A stretch of 64,000 nucleotides of DNA from Bacteroidales bacterium (GCA_020026275.1 JAHHQQ010000008.1:1-64000); one strand, 5' to 3'; shown: positions 26,758 through 35,481, counted from the first letter of the stretch. Translations and numbers: made by a program. Notes: generated from the letters alone by a model not told the origin.

Positions 26758-28302
26758 TTATTTTGCGTACGCAACGGATCTCGTTTCACGGATTACCGTA
26801 ATTTTTACCTGACCAGGGTAGGTCATTTCGTTCTGGATTTTCTGGGCGATGTCAGCAGACAGTTTGTTGGCTTGCTCGTCTGAGACCTCCTCTGCCCCAA
26901 CAATCACTCTCAATTCACGTCCGGCCTGAATGGCATAACTCTTGGTGACACCTGGGTAGGAGGCGGCAAGATCTTCCATTCCTTTCAGTCGTTTGATGTA
27001 TGATTCGATTACTTCTCGTCTGGCACCAGGTCTGGCACCAGAAATGGCATCTCCAACCATGACAATAGGTGAAAGGATCGATGTCATCTCCATTTCTTCA
27101 TGATGGGCACCGATAGCATTGCAGATTTCTGGTTTTTCTTTGTATTGCTCGGCAAGTTTCATTCCCAGGATAGCATGTGGGAGTTCAGGGTCATCTTCAG
27201 ATACTTTACCGATATCGTGAAGGAGACCGGCTCTTTTGGCCATCTTTGGATTGAGTCCCAGTTCAGATGCCATGATGGCACAAATGTTTGCCACTTCACG
27301 GGAGTGCTGGAGAAGGTTCTGTCCGTAAGATGAACGATATTTCATACGTCCGATGAGTTTGACTAGTTCCATGTTCATGCCATGGATACCCAAATCGATA
27401 CAGGTTCTTTTTCCTGTTTCGAGAATTTCTTCTTCCAATTGTTTCTTCACTTTGGCCACAACTTCTTCAATGCGGGCCGGATGAATTCGTCCGTCCATGA
27501 CCAGTTGGTGAAGGGCGAGTCGGGCGACTTCTCTTCTGACTGGGTCAAATGCAGAAAGCAGAATGGCGTCAGGAGTGTCATCTACTACGATTTCCACACC
27601 GGTGGCAGCTTCCAGAGCGCGGATGTTTCTACCTTCCCGTCCAATGATTCGTCCTTTTATTTCATCATTCTCGATAGGGAAGGTGGTGACTGCGTTTTCA
27701 ATGGCAGTTTCAGTAGCGGTCCTCTGGATGGTTGTGATGACAATTCTCTTGGCTTCTTTGGCTGCGTTCAGACGGGCTTCATCAATGGTGTCATTGATAT
27801 AAGCCTGCGCTTCCAGTCTCGCTTTGGCCATCATGTTCTCCATCAAGATATTCTTGGCTTCAGTGGCGGTCATGCCGGAGATCTCTTCAATCTGTTTGTT
27901 GACTTGTTCGGAAAGCGCATTGTATTCCTTGGATTTTTTCTCCAACTGCTCCTTTTGGATCTGAAGGCTTTTCTTGGCATTGTCCGTGTCTTTCAATTTG
28001 TTCTGAAGTTCTTTTTCCTGCTGGTTGAGACAAGCCTCCTTATGCTTGATGTTGTTTTCCATCTCGCGGATCTGGCTGTTTTTCTCGTTGATATATTTCT
28101 CATGTTCGCCTTTGAGCTGCAGGAATTTCTCCTTCGCCTGAAAGATTTTGTCTTTCTTGATGTTTTCTGCCTTGATCTGGGCGTTGGCGATGATTTCTTC
28201 AGCTTTTCCGTTCAATATCTTTTTCTTGACAAATATATATACCGCTAGGGCGATGGACGCCGAAACGATGGCGGTAATGAGGATAATAAGAAAATATTCC
28301 AT
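26758..28302 (-). CDS. rny: Ribonuclease Y
   Basis: This 514-residue membrane-anchored endoribonuclease starts mRNA decay. It has one N-terminal helix (about 4-26), a long coiled coil (30-200), a KH domain with GRIIGREGRNIRALE (about 210-225) and an HD domain with HSREVAN and LLHDIGK, whose His-Asp pair binds metal. The C-terminus RSVAYAK is typical. It lies downstream of the zapA/6S RNA unit with that unit's terminator between, and upstream of dsbD. Confidence 0.97.
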   Translation of the reverse strand: MEYFLIILITAIVSASIALAVYIFVKKKILNGKAEEIIANAQIKAENIKKDKIFQAKEKFLQLKGEHEKYINEKNSQIREMENNIKHKEACLNQQEKELQNKLKDTDNAKKSLQIQKEQLEKKSKEYNALSEQVNKQIEEISGMTATEAKNILMENMMAKARLEAQAYINDTIDEARLNAAKEAKRIVITTIQRTATETAIENAVTTFPIENDEIKGRIIGREGRNIRALEAATGVEIVVDDTPDAILLSAFDPVRREVARLALHQLVMDGRIHPARIEEVVAKVKKQLEEEILETGKRTCIDLGIHGMNMELVKLIGRMKYRSSYGQNLLQHSREVANICAIMASELGLNPKMAKRAGLLHDIGKVSEDDPELPHAILGMKLAEQYKEKPEICNAIGAHHEEMEMTSILSPIVMVGDAISGARPGARREVIESYIKRLKGMEDLAASYPGVTKSYAIQAGRELRVIVGAEEVSDEQANKLSADIAQKIQNEMTYPGQVKITVIRETRSVAYAK

Positions 28303-28351
28303 AAAAGTAAGTATAAAAAAGTTAGCTAATATATTATCGTTTCAAATAGTC

Positions 28352-28390
28352 AAAAAAAAACAGGCTGACTCATGTGGAAGCCAGTCTGTT
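28352..28390 (-). terminator. Terminator of the zapA/6S RNA transcript
   Basis: Read on the minus strand, AACAG-A-CTGGCT pairs with AGTCAG-C-CTGTT and runs into T8. It ends the unit containing the probable 6S RNA just before rny. Confidence 0.8.
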
Positions 28391-28400
28391 CTATAGGAAA

Positions 28401-28573
28401 AGCCGTTAGTCGTAGTCAGAAAATCTTATGCAAGTAAGATTTGAGCTCTGTGTCAGTTCAGTAATCCTTCGTCCCGGAAGAGGGAACCAAAATGGCTAAG
28501 GCCCGCCATCCCTGACTCAAGTCACTCTGTTCCTTAAAAAGGTGTTCTTTTCAGCTAAAAGGAACTAACGGCT
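28401..28573 (-). ncRNA. ssrS: Probable 6S RNA
   Basis: The 5' end AGCCGTTAGT pairs perfectly with the 3' end ACTAACGGCT across about 173 bases, giving the long closed hairpin with internal bulges expected of 6S RNA, which sequesters RNA polymerase by mimicking an open promoter. A strong inner hairpin (AAATCTTA/TAAGATTT) and other short stems occur. Position supports the call: 6S RNA is commonly next to zapA, and no open frame fits here. The closing stem overlaps two bases of the zapA stop codon (28572-28574), so the RNA is probably processed from the zapA transcript or starts within zapA. The call was made without a covariance search. Confidence 0.65.
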
Positions 28574-28874
28574 AGTGTTTTTCAATTGAATTCAGGTAGA
28601 TATCCGTATCTTCTTTCAGGTCTGCCACCTCTTTCAGAAGGGCATCCAGATTCCTTCTGATATTGATTGCAGTCATCGCTTCGTTGAGTGCAACGAAGGT
28701 CAAAATATCTTTAATGCTTCTATCCCCGTGATTTTCCTGATATTTCCTGATTTTCTTGTTGACATCCACTACTGCTTTGCGGATAATCTCCTCATATTCA
28801 GGAGTAGGGGCATTGACAGTGTGTTCAGCATCTGCAATTTTGACTTTTATTCTTTGTGCTCTGTCCTGTGCCAT
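28572..28874 (-). CDS. zapA: Cell division protein ZapA
   Basis: This 100-residue cytoplasmic protein bundles FtsZ filaments at the division site. The N-terminal beta-hairpin domain (KVKIADAEHTVNAPTPEYEEIIRKAV) and C-terminal dimerising helix (KDILTFVALNEAMTAINIRRNL) are typical. It is preceded by a coiled-coil gene 8 bases upstream, and its stop codon runs into the probable 6S RNA. Confidence 0.9.
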   Translation of the reverse strand: MAQDRAQRIKVKIADAEHTVNAPTPEYEEIIRKAVVDVNKKIRKYQENHGDRSIKDILTFVALNEAMTAINIRRNLDALLKEVADLKEDTDIYLNSIEKH

Positions 28875-28882
28875 AATCTGTC

Positions 28883-29152
28883 CTATTCAAGAAGGGATAT
28901 GCATTTGTCGATATCTCTGATTAGTTTGTCAATCTTCTGTTTTGCCGCATCGCTGTTGCCGCTTTCAGAAGAGAAGGCTCCCACCAATTTGAGATTATCT
29001 ACTTTTTTCTCCAATTCATCAATCTGCTTCCTTTGAGACTCTTCCCGTTCTCTACTATTCTGCAAGTCTTCCCGGAGCTTTTCATTTTCCGCTTTGACAT
29101 CTTCATAGAGAGATATTAATTTCTTGATATTTCCTCTTATTTCTTCAAGCAT
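28883..29152 (-). CDS. ZapB-like coiled-coil protein
   Basis: This 89-residue protein is almost entirely coiled coil from residue 1 to 55, rich in Glu, Lys and Arg, followed by a short linker and a helical tail ending CISLLE. It occupies the usual position directly before zapA in Bacteroidetes, so a cell-division role linked to ZapA is likely. Similarity to ZapB is one of form more than of conserved residues. Confidence 0.7.
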   Translation of the reverse strand: MLEEIRGNIKKLISLYEDVKAENEKLREDLQNSREREESQRKQIDELEKKVDNLKLVGAFSSESGNSDAAKQKIDKLIRDIDKCISLLE

Positions 29153-29178
29153 AATAGTGGAAATTGTCTACGTCTTTG

Positions 29179-29208
29179 CAAATTTAATAAAATTTATTTC
29201 AACTGCAA
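29179..29208 (-). promoter_or_regulatory. Promoter of the zapB-like/zapA/6S unit
   Basis: On the minus strand, TTG (29206-29208), 19 bases, then TAAATTTG (29179-29186) gives a near-ideal Bacteroidetes promoter. Transcription should start about 20 bases before the ATG at 29152. Confidence 0.6.
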
Positions 29209-29289
29209 TCGCTCCAGCTCGTGAATTTTCATGAAAAATGATTAATTTTATCCTTGAATTTTGAATGATAACAAAAATAGTTGAGAATC

Positions 29290-31254
29290 ATGGATAATTA
29301 CGGTTTCTTGAGGGTGGCCGCCGCCGTGCCGACAGTGAAAGTTGCAGATGTGCGGTCCAATATGGAAGCGATAAGCGTTTTGGCGGATAAGGCGGAGGCG
29401 CAAGGGGCTTCGGTTTTGGTTTGTCCCGAACTTGCCTTGACAGGTGCCAGCTGTGGGGACTTGTTCGGACAGCAGTCTTTGCTGGATGAGGTGGAGAAAG
29501 TCTTGGATGTGATAAAGATGAGGTCACGCGGCAAATTGCTGACTTGGATTGTCGGAGCTCCGGTCCGATGGAACGACAGACTGTATGATTGTGCTGTGGT
29601 CATCCGTAATGGACAGATAAGGGGAGTGGTGCCGAAAGGGATTCCCGAAGTAAGTGGCTCGTTCCAGAATCGTTGGTTTGCGGATGGCCGGGCATTGCGC
29701 GGTTGTGGAAATCTGGTCGTTGTGGGGGAAAATGCTCCTGTCCTGATGGGGAACGAGCAGCTTTTCAAAATTGGCCGGACCCGGGTTGCCATCTGTTTCG
29801 GTGAAGATTTGGAGGCTTCTGACTCCATGGCGGGCCGTCTCGTTCAGGCGGGGGCGCAATTGGTGCTGGTGCTTTCCGCCGATCCGGAATATATGGGGCG
29901 TCAGGCCGAGCGCAAACGGATTTTGTCTGCCCGTAGCCGGAATGATCATGCCGCCTATGTCTATTGCAATGCCGGTTGTGGCGAGTCCACCCAGGATCTG
30001 GTCTATGGCGGTGCGTCCATGGTTTATGAAAATGGCTGTCTGGTGGGCGAAGGAAAACGCTTCCAGACGGTATCCTCCCTGCTGCTGGCAGATGTGGACA
30101 TCGAGAAACTGAAGATGCTGAAGCAGATGGACCTTTCACGTCATGTGGGGAAAGAGGAAGTGGTGGAGCAGGACCTGGGGGCCGAAGTTGCCGCCGACCT
30201 GTCTGCCCGTTTCCTTGGAAAAGTGGAGCCGCTGCCGTTTATTCCGAAATCCGAAGAGGCTGGTTATTGCCTTGAGGCGGAGGCGGTGGATTTGCAGGTG
30301 AACGGTCTTCTGTCCCGTCTGTGCCATATCGGACAGCCGAAAGTGGTGGTGGGCGTTTCCGGAGGTCTGGACAGTACGTTGGCGCTGCTGGTCTGCGCTT
30401 TGGCGTTTGACCGTCTGGGCTGGGGCCGCAAGGGTATCATCGGTGTCACCATGCCGGGCTTCGGCACTTCCGGCCGTACTTATGGCAATGCCTTGGATTT
30501 TATGGCCTGCCTGGGAATCGAACAGCGCGAAATTTCGATTGTCCCTGCCGTCAAGCAGCATTTTGAGGACATTCATCATGATATTCAGGTACACGACGTG
30601 ACCTACGAAAATGCACAGGCGAGGGAACGGACCCAGATTCTCATGGATGTCGCCAATCAGGAAGGGGGCATTGTGCTGGGTACGGGCGACCTGTCCGAAC
30701 TGGCTCTCGGTTGGGCGACCTACAATGGCGACCACATGTCCATGTACGGAGTGAATGCTTCTGTGCCGAAGACGCTGGTGCGTCATCTGGTGGGATGGAT
30801 TGCCAAGAATCTCTTCCTGGAGGATGAAGTGGGTGGCCGGCCGATGGCGGAGATCTTGATGGACGTGGTTGATACTCCGGTCAGTCCTGAACTGACTCCT
30901 GCGGACGAGGAGGGCAAGATTGCCCAGAAGACGGAGGATATTGTCGGCCCTTATGAGCTGCATGATTTCTTCCTCTATCAGTTCTGTCATTACGGATTCG
31001 GTCCGAAGAAAATCTATTTCCTGGCGCGGCATGCGTTCGACGGACAGGAAGGCCGTCCTCAATATGAGAAGGGTATTATCCTGCAATTCCTGAGAAAGTT
31101 CTATTGGCGTTTCTTTACCCAGCAGTTCAAGCGTTCCTGCTTGCCGGACGGTCCGAAAGTGACCGATGTAAGCCTTTCTCCGAGAGGTGGTTACATAATG
31201 CCTTCTGATGCAAAGGTAAAACTGTTCCTGGACGAGCTGGACCAACTTTCCTAG
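29290..31254 (+). CDS. nadE: Glutamine-dependent NAD+ synthase
   Basis: This 654-residue protein makes NAD+ from deamido-NAD+, ATP and ammonia released from glutamine. The N-terminal nitrilase domain (about 1-270) has CPELALTG with the catalytic Glu and AICFGEDLE with the nucleophilic Cys. The C-terminal synthetase domain has the P-loop GVSGGLDST near residue 355 and the NAD-site region GTGDLSELALGW. The ATG at 29290 is preferred over an in-frame TTG at 29281. The gene is strongly GC-rich (38 of 60 G+C in 30361-30420), in contrast with the PUL. It is monocistronic. Confidence 0.96.
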   Translation: MDNYGFLRVAAAVPTVKVADVRSNMEAISVLADKAEAQGASVLVCPELALTGASCGDLFGQQSLLDEVEKVLDVIKMRSRGKLLTWIVGAPVRWNDRLYDCAVVIRNGQIRGVVPKGIPEVSGSFQNRWFADGRALRGCGNLVVVGENAPVLMGNEQLFKIGRTRVAICFGEDLEASDSMAGRLVQAGAQLVLVLSADPEYMGRQAERKRILSARSRNDHAAYVYCNAGCGESTQDLVYGGASMVYENGCLVGEGKRFQTVSSLLLADVDIEKLKMLKQMDLSRHVGKEEVVEQDLGAEVAADLSARFLGKVEPLPFIPKSEEAGYCLEAEAVDLQVNGLLSRLCHIGQPKVVVGVSGGLDSTLALLVCALAFDRLGWGRKGIIGVTMPGFGTSGRTYGNALDFMACLGIEQREISIVPAVKQHFEDIHHDIQVHDVTYENAQARERTQILMDVANQEGGIVLGTGDLSELALGWATYNGDHMSMYGVNASVPKTLVRHLVGWIAKNLFLEDEVGGRPMAEILMDVVDTPVSPELTPADEEGKIAQKTEDIVGPYELHDFFLYQFCHYGFGPKKIYFLARHAFDGQEGRPQYEKGIILQFLRKFYWRFFTQQFKRSCLPDGPKVTDVSLSPRGGYIMPSDAKVKLFLDELDQLS

Positions 31255-31320
31255 CGGAAGTGTCATAGGCATAGCTTATGGAAAAAGGGACTCCTGGCCT
31301 TTTGTGCGGGAAAATATAAA

Positions 31321-31359
31321 AGACCCCGGAAACCACTCAGATGAAGGTTCCCGGGGTCT
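31321..31359. terminator. Bidirectional terminator between nadE and punA
   Basis: AGACCCCGGAAACC pairs with GGTTCCCGGGGTCT with one mismatch, flanked by A-rich and T-rich runs. It serves the convergent nadE and punA genes. Confidence 0.85.
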
Positions 31360-31384
31360 TTTCGGGTTCTGTGGGTGCGCTCCG

Positions 31385-32218
31385 CTACAGTCTTTCAATG
31401 ATTTTGGCGAAGAGCTCGGACATCTTGTCTGCAGCCTTGTCCGCTGCTTTCACGACATCGTCTCCATCGTTGGCATAGTCTTCCGCATAGTCGTCGTGCG
31501 CCTCATTGGTGATGACGGACATGCCGAATACCGGGATGTCTGAATGTCTGGCGACAATCACTTCCGGAATGGTGGACATGCCGACAGCGTCACCGCCGAT
31601 CATCCGGAAATATTTGTACTCGGATGGAGTCTCGTAGGATGGGCCTGTTCCGGCGATGTAGACACCTTTGTGGAGCTTCAATCCCATTTCGTCAGCAATC
31701 TCTTCTGCCAGCTTGATGAGCTTGAGGTCGTATGGACGGGTCATGTCCGGGAAGCGTGGTCCGAATTCGTCCAAGTTGGGACCGATGAGCGGATTTGGCA
31801 ATTTGTTGATATGGTCCTTGATGATCATGAGGTCACCGATCTTGTAGTCAAAATTGACACCGCCTGCCGCATTGGAGACAAAAAGGTAGCGGATACCGAT
31901 GACTTTCATCACCCGAATCGGGAGAGTCACCAGATCCATGGAGTAACCTTCATAATAGTGGATTCGTCCTTGCATGGCAATGACGGTCTTTCCACCTAGT
32001 TGGCCAATGATGAAATTGCCTTTGTGTCCGATGGCGGTAGAAACTGGGAAGCCTGGAATCTCCTTGTAAGGGATGATGGTCGGATTCTGGATTCTGTCCG
32101 CAAGTTTTCCCAGGCCACTGCCCAATACGATGCCGATTTCTGGCTGGAGCTGCTTTTCTGTCAATATGGACTGGACATAGTCTGCTGCATTATGAATTCT
32201 TTCTAATTTTGTATCCAT
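31385..32218 (-). CDS. punA: Purine nucleoside phosphorylase
   Basis: This 277-residue enzyme of the trimeric PNP/MTAP family splits purine nucleosides with phosphate into base and ribose-1-phosphate in the cytoplasm. Family marks are IVLGSGLGKLAD at 30-41, the phosphate and substrate region GYSMDLVTLPIRVMKVIG, NAAGGVNFDYKIGDLM, and GPSYETPSEYKYFRMIGGDAVGMST. It lies 16 bases downstream of the deaminase gene and forms an operon with it, consistent with nucleoside salvage. Confidence 0.93.
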   Translation of the reverse strand: MDTKLERIHNAADYVQSILTEKQLQPEIGIVLGSGLGKLADRIQNPTIIPYKEIPGFPVSTAIGHKGNFIIGQLGGKTVIAMQGRIHYYEGYSMDLVTLPIRVMKVIGIRYLFVSNAAGGVNFDYKIGDLMIIKDHINKLPNPLIGPNLDEFGPRFPDMTRPYDLKLIKLAEEIADEMGLKLHKGVYIAGTGPSYETPSEYKYFRMIGGDAVGMSTIPEVIVARHSDIPVFGMSVITNEAHDDYAEDYANDGDDVVKAADKAADKMSELFAKIIERL

Positions 32219-32234
32219 GATAATTGTTGGTTAT

Positions 32235-33530
32235 TTATGCGATTGTATTCAATAATTTCCGTGCATTGCCGAGGATTTCTTCTTCTCCTTCAACAATTCG
32301 GTTTCTCATGACGAAGCGGCCATTTGCAATGACGGACTCGATGCTGTCACTGTGGGCCGAATAGATGAAATTGGACCAGAACGGGGCAGGAGAAAGGAAA
32401 AATGAACTGTTGGTGTTTACGATGATCAGGTCTGCCAACTTTCCTTCCTCCAGTATGCCCGTCTCAAGGCGCAGGGCTTTGGCCCCATTGGAGGTGGCTG
32501 TCTTGACCAGTTCCGGAATCGGAAGGGCTTGCGGATCAAATCTCCATGCCTTCTGGAAAAGGGCGGACGTCTTCATGGTCTCCAGCATGTCCAGGTTGTT
32601 GGAAGAAGCGCAGCCGTCGGTTCCAAGACAGACGTTGGCGCCAGCTTCTTTCAGCTCATTGTATTTGAACTGGTAGCCGGAGGCAAGTTTGGTGTTGGAG
32701 TTGATGTTGTGGACACAATTCACTTTCCGGTCGCCAAGTATCTGGATGTCATGGTCGGAGAGCCAGAGGGTATGGGCTGCGATGACTCGATTGTCCAGCA
32801 CTCCCAGGTTGTCCAGATATTCGACAGGAGTCAGTCCTCCGTGCCGCGCCATGCAGTCCTGCACTTCTTTCTGGGTTTCAGAAAGGTGGATGTGGAGAAG
32901 CAGGTCGTGTCTCCGGGCAAATTCTGTGGCCCAGAGAATCATCGGCTCGCTGACAGAATAGATGGCGTGGTAGGCAATTCCGAAAAGGGAGTTGTCTTTC
33001 CATTTTCGGGATTCCTCGTATGTCTTCATGCACTGCTCCTTCTGTTCTTCCATAGATGCTCCTTCTGGATTGTTCCCGTCAAGGATGACATAGGAGAGCA
33101 TGGACCGCAGTCCCATTTCTTCCGCAGCCTGATGGGCTTTCCCGACAAACCAGTACTGGTCGTTGAAGGTGGTGGTGCCGGTCTTGATCATTTCGAGGGC
33201 GGCCACCTTGCTGCCCCAATAGATGAATTCATCATTGATCTTGGTTTCCATATTCCAGATGTTCCGGATCCATTCCTGAAAAGCGACATCTTCTTCCATG
33301 CCTCTCATCAGGCTCATGGCCGAATGGGTGTGCATATTGATGAAGCCAGGTACGGCCGCTTTTCCAGTGCAGTCCACCAATTCTGTGTTTTGGGCCAGTA
33401 CGCGGCCAGTCGAGGCATATTCCCGTTCAATTTCTCCGACTGGCCGGATTTTGCTGATATCCTTTCCTTCAATGAGGATATCACAGGTTTGGTCATTGCA
33501 ATTGATATTTTTCAATAAGATGTTTCTCAT
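32235..33530 (-). CDS. mtaD: Amidohydrolase, methylthioadenosine/S-adenosylhomocysteine deaminase type
   Basis: This 431-residue zinc-dependent amidohydrolase is related to MTA/SAH deaminases and guanine or chlorohydrolases. It has the metal pair HTHS in PGFINMHTHSAMSLMRG, later His ligands in LLHIHLSETQKE and AAHTLWLS, and the catalytic Asp in GTDGCASSNNLD. It probably deaminates methylthioadenosine or adenosylhomocysteine to inosine forms that the downstream phosphorylase can split. The ATG at 33530 is chosen because an upstream in-frame TTG at 33554 lies inside the -7 box at 33552-33559. Exact substrate is inferred. Confidence 0.82.
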   Translation of the reverse strand: MRNILLKNINCNDQTCDILIEGKDISKIRPVGEIEREYASTGRVLAQNTELVDCTGKAAVPGFINMHTHSAMSLMRGMEEDVAFQEWIRNIWNMETKINDEFIYWGSKVAALEMIKTGTTTFNDQYWFVGKAHQAAEEMGLRSMLSYVILDGNNPEGASMEEQKEQCMKTYEESRKWKDNSLFGIAYHAIYSVSEPMILWATEFARRHDLLLHIHLSETQKEVQDCMARHGGLTPVEYLDNLGVLDNRVIAAHTLWLSDHDIQILGDRKVNCVHNINSNTKLASGYQFKYNELKEAGANVCLGTDGCASSNNLDMLETMKTSALFQKAWRFDPQALPIPELVKTATSNGAKALRLETGILEEGKLADLIIVNTNSSFFLSPAPFWSNFIYSAHSDSIESVIANGRFVMRNRIVEGEEEILGNARKLLNTIA

Positions 33531-33551
33531 GTCGCGAGCTTGTTGTTTTTC

Positions 33552-33559
33552 CAAAATTA
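33552..33559 (-). promoter_or_regulatory. -7 box of the mtaD-punA operon
   Basis: TAATTTTG on the minus strand fits TAnnTTTG and places a transcript start about 16 bases before the ATG at 33530. It supports that start codon over the upstream TTG. Confidence 0.5.
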
Positions 33560-33615
33560 CAAAATAAATTCCAAAAAAGAATTCCAGCGTATGCGAATTT
33601 TGGAGAAGAAGGGCC

Positions 33616-33644
33616 TTTGCATTTAAGTTGAATTGTTATATTTG
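33616..33644 (+). promoter_or_regulatory. Promoter of the aldehyde dehydrogenase gene
   Basis: TTTG (33616-33619), 17 bases, then TATATTTG (33637-33644) is a close match to the Bacteroidetes -33/-7 promoter. It makes in-frame starts upstream of about 33650 unlikely. Confidence 0.65.
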
Positions 33645-33665
33645 TGCCGAAATATCATGTCAGTT

Positions 33666-35042
33666 ATGGAAAATACAAGTATTGGCAAAATAAGTGAAAT
33701 CATCGAGGAACAGCGGAAATATTTCCGTTCAAATGCTACATTGGACCTGGGATTCAGAAAAGAAATGCTGCATCGGCTCGACCGGGCCATCGTCAAGTGG
33801 GAACCTGAACTCTACAGGGCGTTGCAAGTTGATTTGCATAAATCCCGGGAAGAAGCCTATCTGACCGAAATCAGCATTGTCAGGGGAGAACTCCGCAAAC
33901 ATCTCAATAATCTGAAGAAATGGGCGAAGCCGGAATACAGATGGGGCTCTCTCGCCATCTGGCCGTCCAAGAGCCAGGTGGTCTGTGAGCCGCTCGGCAA
34001 TGCGTTGATTGTCTCTCCGTGGAACTATCCTGTCCATCTTCTGCTGAATCCTTTGGTGGGGGCCATTTCCTCCGGCTGCACTGCAGTGCTTAAGCCGTCC
34101 CCTTATGTTCCGGAAGTGTCCAAAGTGTTGGAGTCTTTGATTGAAGATACATTTGAAGAGCGTTATGTCGCTATGGTACAGGGAAATAGGGAAGTGAATA
34201 CAGAACTGTTCTCTCATCGTTTCGATTTTATTTTCCTGACAGGGAGCCCTCAGCTGGGCCGTATTGCCATGGAGGCGGCTTCTAGATTCTTGACACCGTT
34301 GGTGCTGGAACTTGGAGGAAAGAGCCCTTGTATTGTGGACGAGACTGCCAATGTGGAATTGGCGGCCAAGAGGATTGCCTGGGGAAAGACGATGAACAGT
34401 GGGCAGACCTGCATTGCGCCAGATTATCTGTTCGTTCATGAAAAGGTGAAGTCTCAATTTGTAGAGGCTTTCCAGCGGAATTTGCATCTCCTTCATGGAA
34501 AAGATATCGAGCAGAGTGGGCATTATTGCCGTATGGTCAATGACAAGGCTTTTGCGAGGGTTTCCTCTTATCTGAAAGAAGGGAAGATTCTATGTGGAGG
34601 ACGAGTTGATGCGGCCAGCCGTTATATAGAGCCGACCTTGTTGGAAGTGACAGATGTCAATCAGCCGGTTATGCAGGAGGAAATTTTTGGTCCGGTCTTC
34701 CCTGTGATGACCTATACAGACATACAGGAGGCAATCGATTTTGCCAGGGGCCGGGAGAAGCCGTTGGCTCTATATTATTTTGGAAATCGGAAAGATGGTT
34801 GGAACGTTATCCGTCAGGTCTCATCTGGAGGGGCTTGTATCAATGATACGTTGATGCATATTGCCAATGACAATATTCCATTCGGAGGAGTCGGAAATGC
34901 TGGAATGGGCCGATATCATGGAAAGGACACTTTTCTCGCATTTTCTCATGTGCGCTCTGTCGTGACTTCCTGCAAGTGGTTGGATATGCCTTTCCGTTAT
35001 ATGCCATATAAATGGTTCAATGTAATCAAACATTTGTTGTAG
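33666..35042 (+). CDS. Aldehyde dehydrogenase, class 3-like
   Basis: This 458-residue NAD(P)-dependent enzyme oxidises an aldehyde to the acid. It has the cofactor region SPWNYPVHLLLNPLVGAISSGCTAVLKPS, the FLTGSPQLG turn, the general-base Glu in LELGGKSPCIV and the nucleophilic Cys in NSGQTCIAPDY. Length and the C-terminal basic, aromatic tail (MPFRYMPYKWFNVIKHLL) resemble class 3 enzymes, which can be membrane associated. ATG 33666 is preferred; ATG 33657 is also possible but would leave almost no leader after the promoter. The substrate is unknown. Confidence 0.88.
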   Translation: MENTSIGKISEIIEEQRKYFRSNATLDLGFRKEMLHRLDRAIVKWEPELYRALQVDLHKSREEAYLTEISIVRGELRKHLNNLKKWAKPEYRWGSLAIWPSKSQVVCEPLGNALIVSPWNYPVHLLLNPLVGAISSGCTAVLKPSPYVPEVSKVLESLIEDTFEERYVAMVQGNREVNTELFSHRFDFIFLTGSPQLGRIAMEAASRFLTPLVLELGGKSPCIVDETANVELAAKRIAWGKTMNSGQTCIAPDYLFVHEKVKSQFVEAFQRNLHLLHGKDIEQSGHYCRMVNDKAFARVSSYLKEGKILCGGRVDAASRYIEPTLLEVTDVNQPVMQEEIFGPVFPVMTYTDIQEAIDFARGREKPLALYYFGNRKDGWNVIRQVSSGGACINDTLMHIANDNIPFGGVGNAGMGRYHGKDTFLAFSHVRSVVTSCKWLDMPFRYMPYKWFNVIKHLL

Positions 35043-35064
35043 GAAAAGATGTTCGTGTAAAATC

Positions 35065-35100
35065 AATGAAGGCACTGCCGTTTTCGGCAGTGCCTTCATT
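35065..35100. terminator. Bidirectional terminator
   Basis: AATGAAGGCACTGCCG pairs perfectly over 16 bp with CGGCAGTGCCTTCATT around TTTT, between the convergent aldehyde dehydrogenase and PUR-like genes. Confidence 0.85.
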
Positions 35101-35106
35101 GTGATT

Positions 35107-35481
35107 CTAGAATTCATCAAACTCAACATCCGTAAAATTTTTCTTTTCTTCGGTTTCTCCAGTTGGGTTTTCTGACAGGACATTTTGCGTGTCTGCAGAA
35201 ATGCAGTTGGTCCTGATGTAATCAATGACTTCCTGAAGCCCGTCGGCAAACTTGTCGAAATCCTCCTTGTAAAGGAAAATCTTATGTTTGTTATAGGTGA
35301 TCCTTCCGTCTTTTTCAATGTTCCTTTTCCTTTCGGTAATGGTCATGAAATAGTCTTTATTTCCTTTTGTCGCCTTGACATCAAAGAAATAAGTCCGTTT
35401 GCCTGCCTTGACAGGTTTTGAATAAACATCCTCATCAGAGCGCTCGTGAGAGTAAGCTCCATCATAATCTTCACTGTACAT
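35107..35481 (-). CDS. PUR-alpha-like nucleic-acid-binding protein (DUF3276)
   Basis: This 124-residue cytoplasmic protein has one PUR repeat (about residues 22-90: KAGKRTYFFDVKATKGNKDYFMTITERKR, then ITYNKHKIFLYKEDFDKF). Members bind single-stranded DNA or RNA as dimers, and the family is conserved in Bacteroidetes. Flanking ends are acidic and low in complexity. It is a single gene divergent from the nusB operon. Its target in the cell is not known from sequence. Confidence 0.85.
   Translation of the reverse strand: MYSEDYDGAYSHERSDEDVYSKPVKAGKRTYFFDVKATKGNKDYFMTITERKRNIEKDGRITYNKHKIFLYKEDFDKFADGLQEVIDYIRTNCISADTQNVLSENPTGETEEKKNFTDVEFDEF

Noticed and set aside
28401..28573. tmRNA or SRP RNA as identity of the RNA after zapA
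   Set aside because: No tag-peptide frame, tRNA-like end or SRP loop was found; the long closed stem and zapA context fit 6S RNA better.
30136..31272. Long open frame antisense to nadE (378 codons)
   Set aside because: It is explained by the GC-rich codon pattern of nadE, whose motifs are complete; no recognisable protein features.
32529..33518. Long open frame antisense to the deaminase gene (329 codons)
   Set aside because: It mirrors a clear amidohydrolase in the opposite strand, shows no family motif, and has no promoter.
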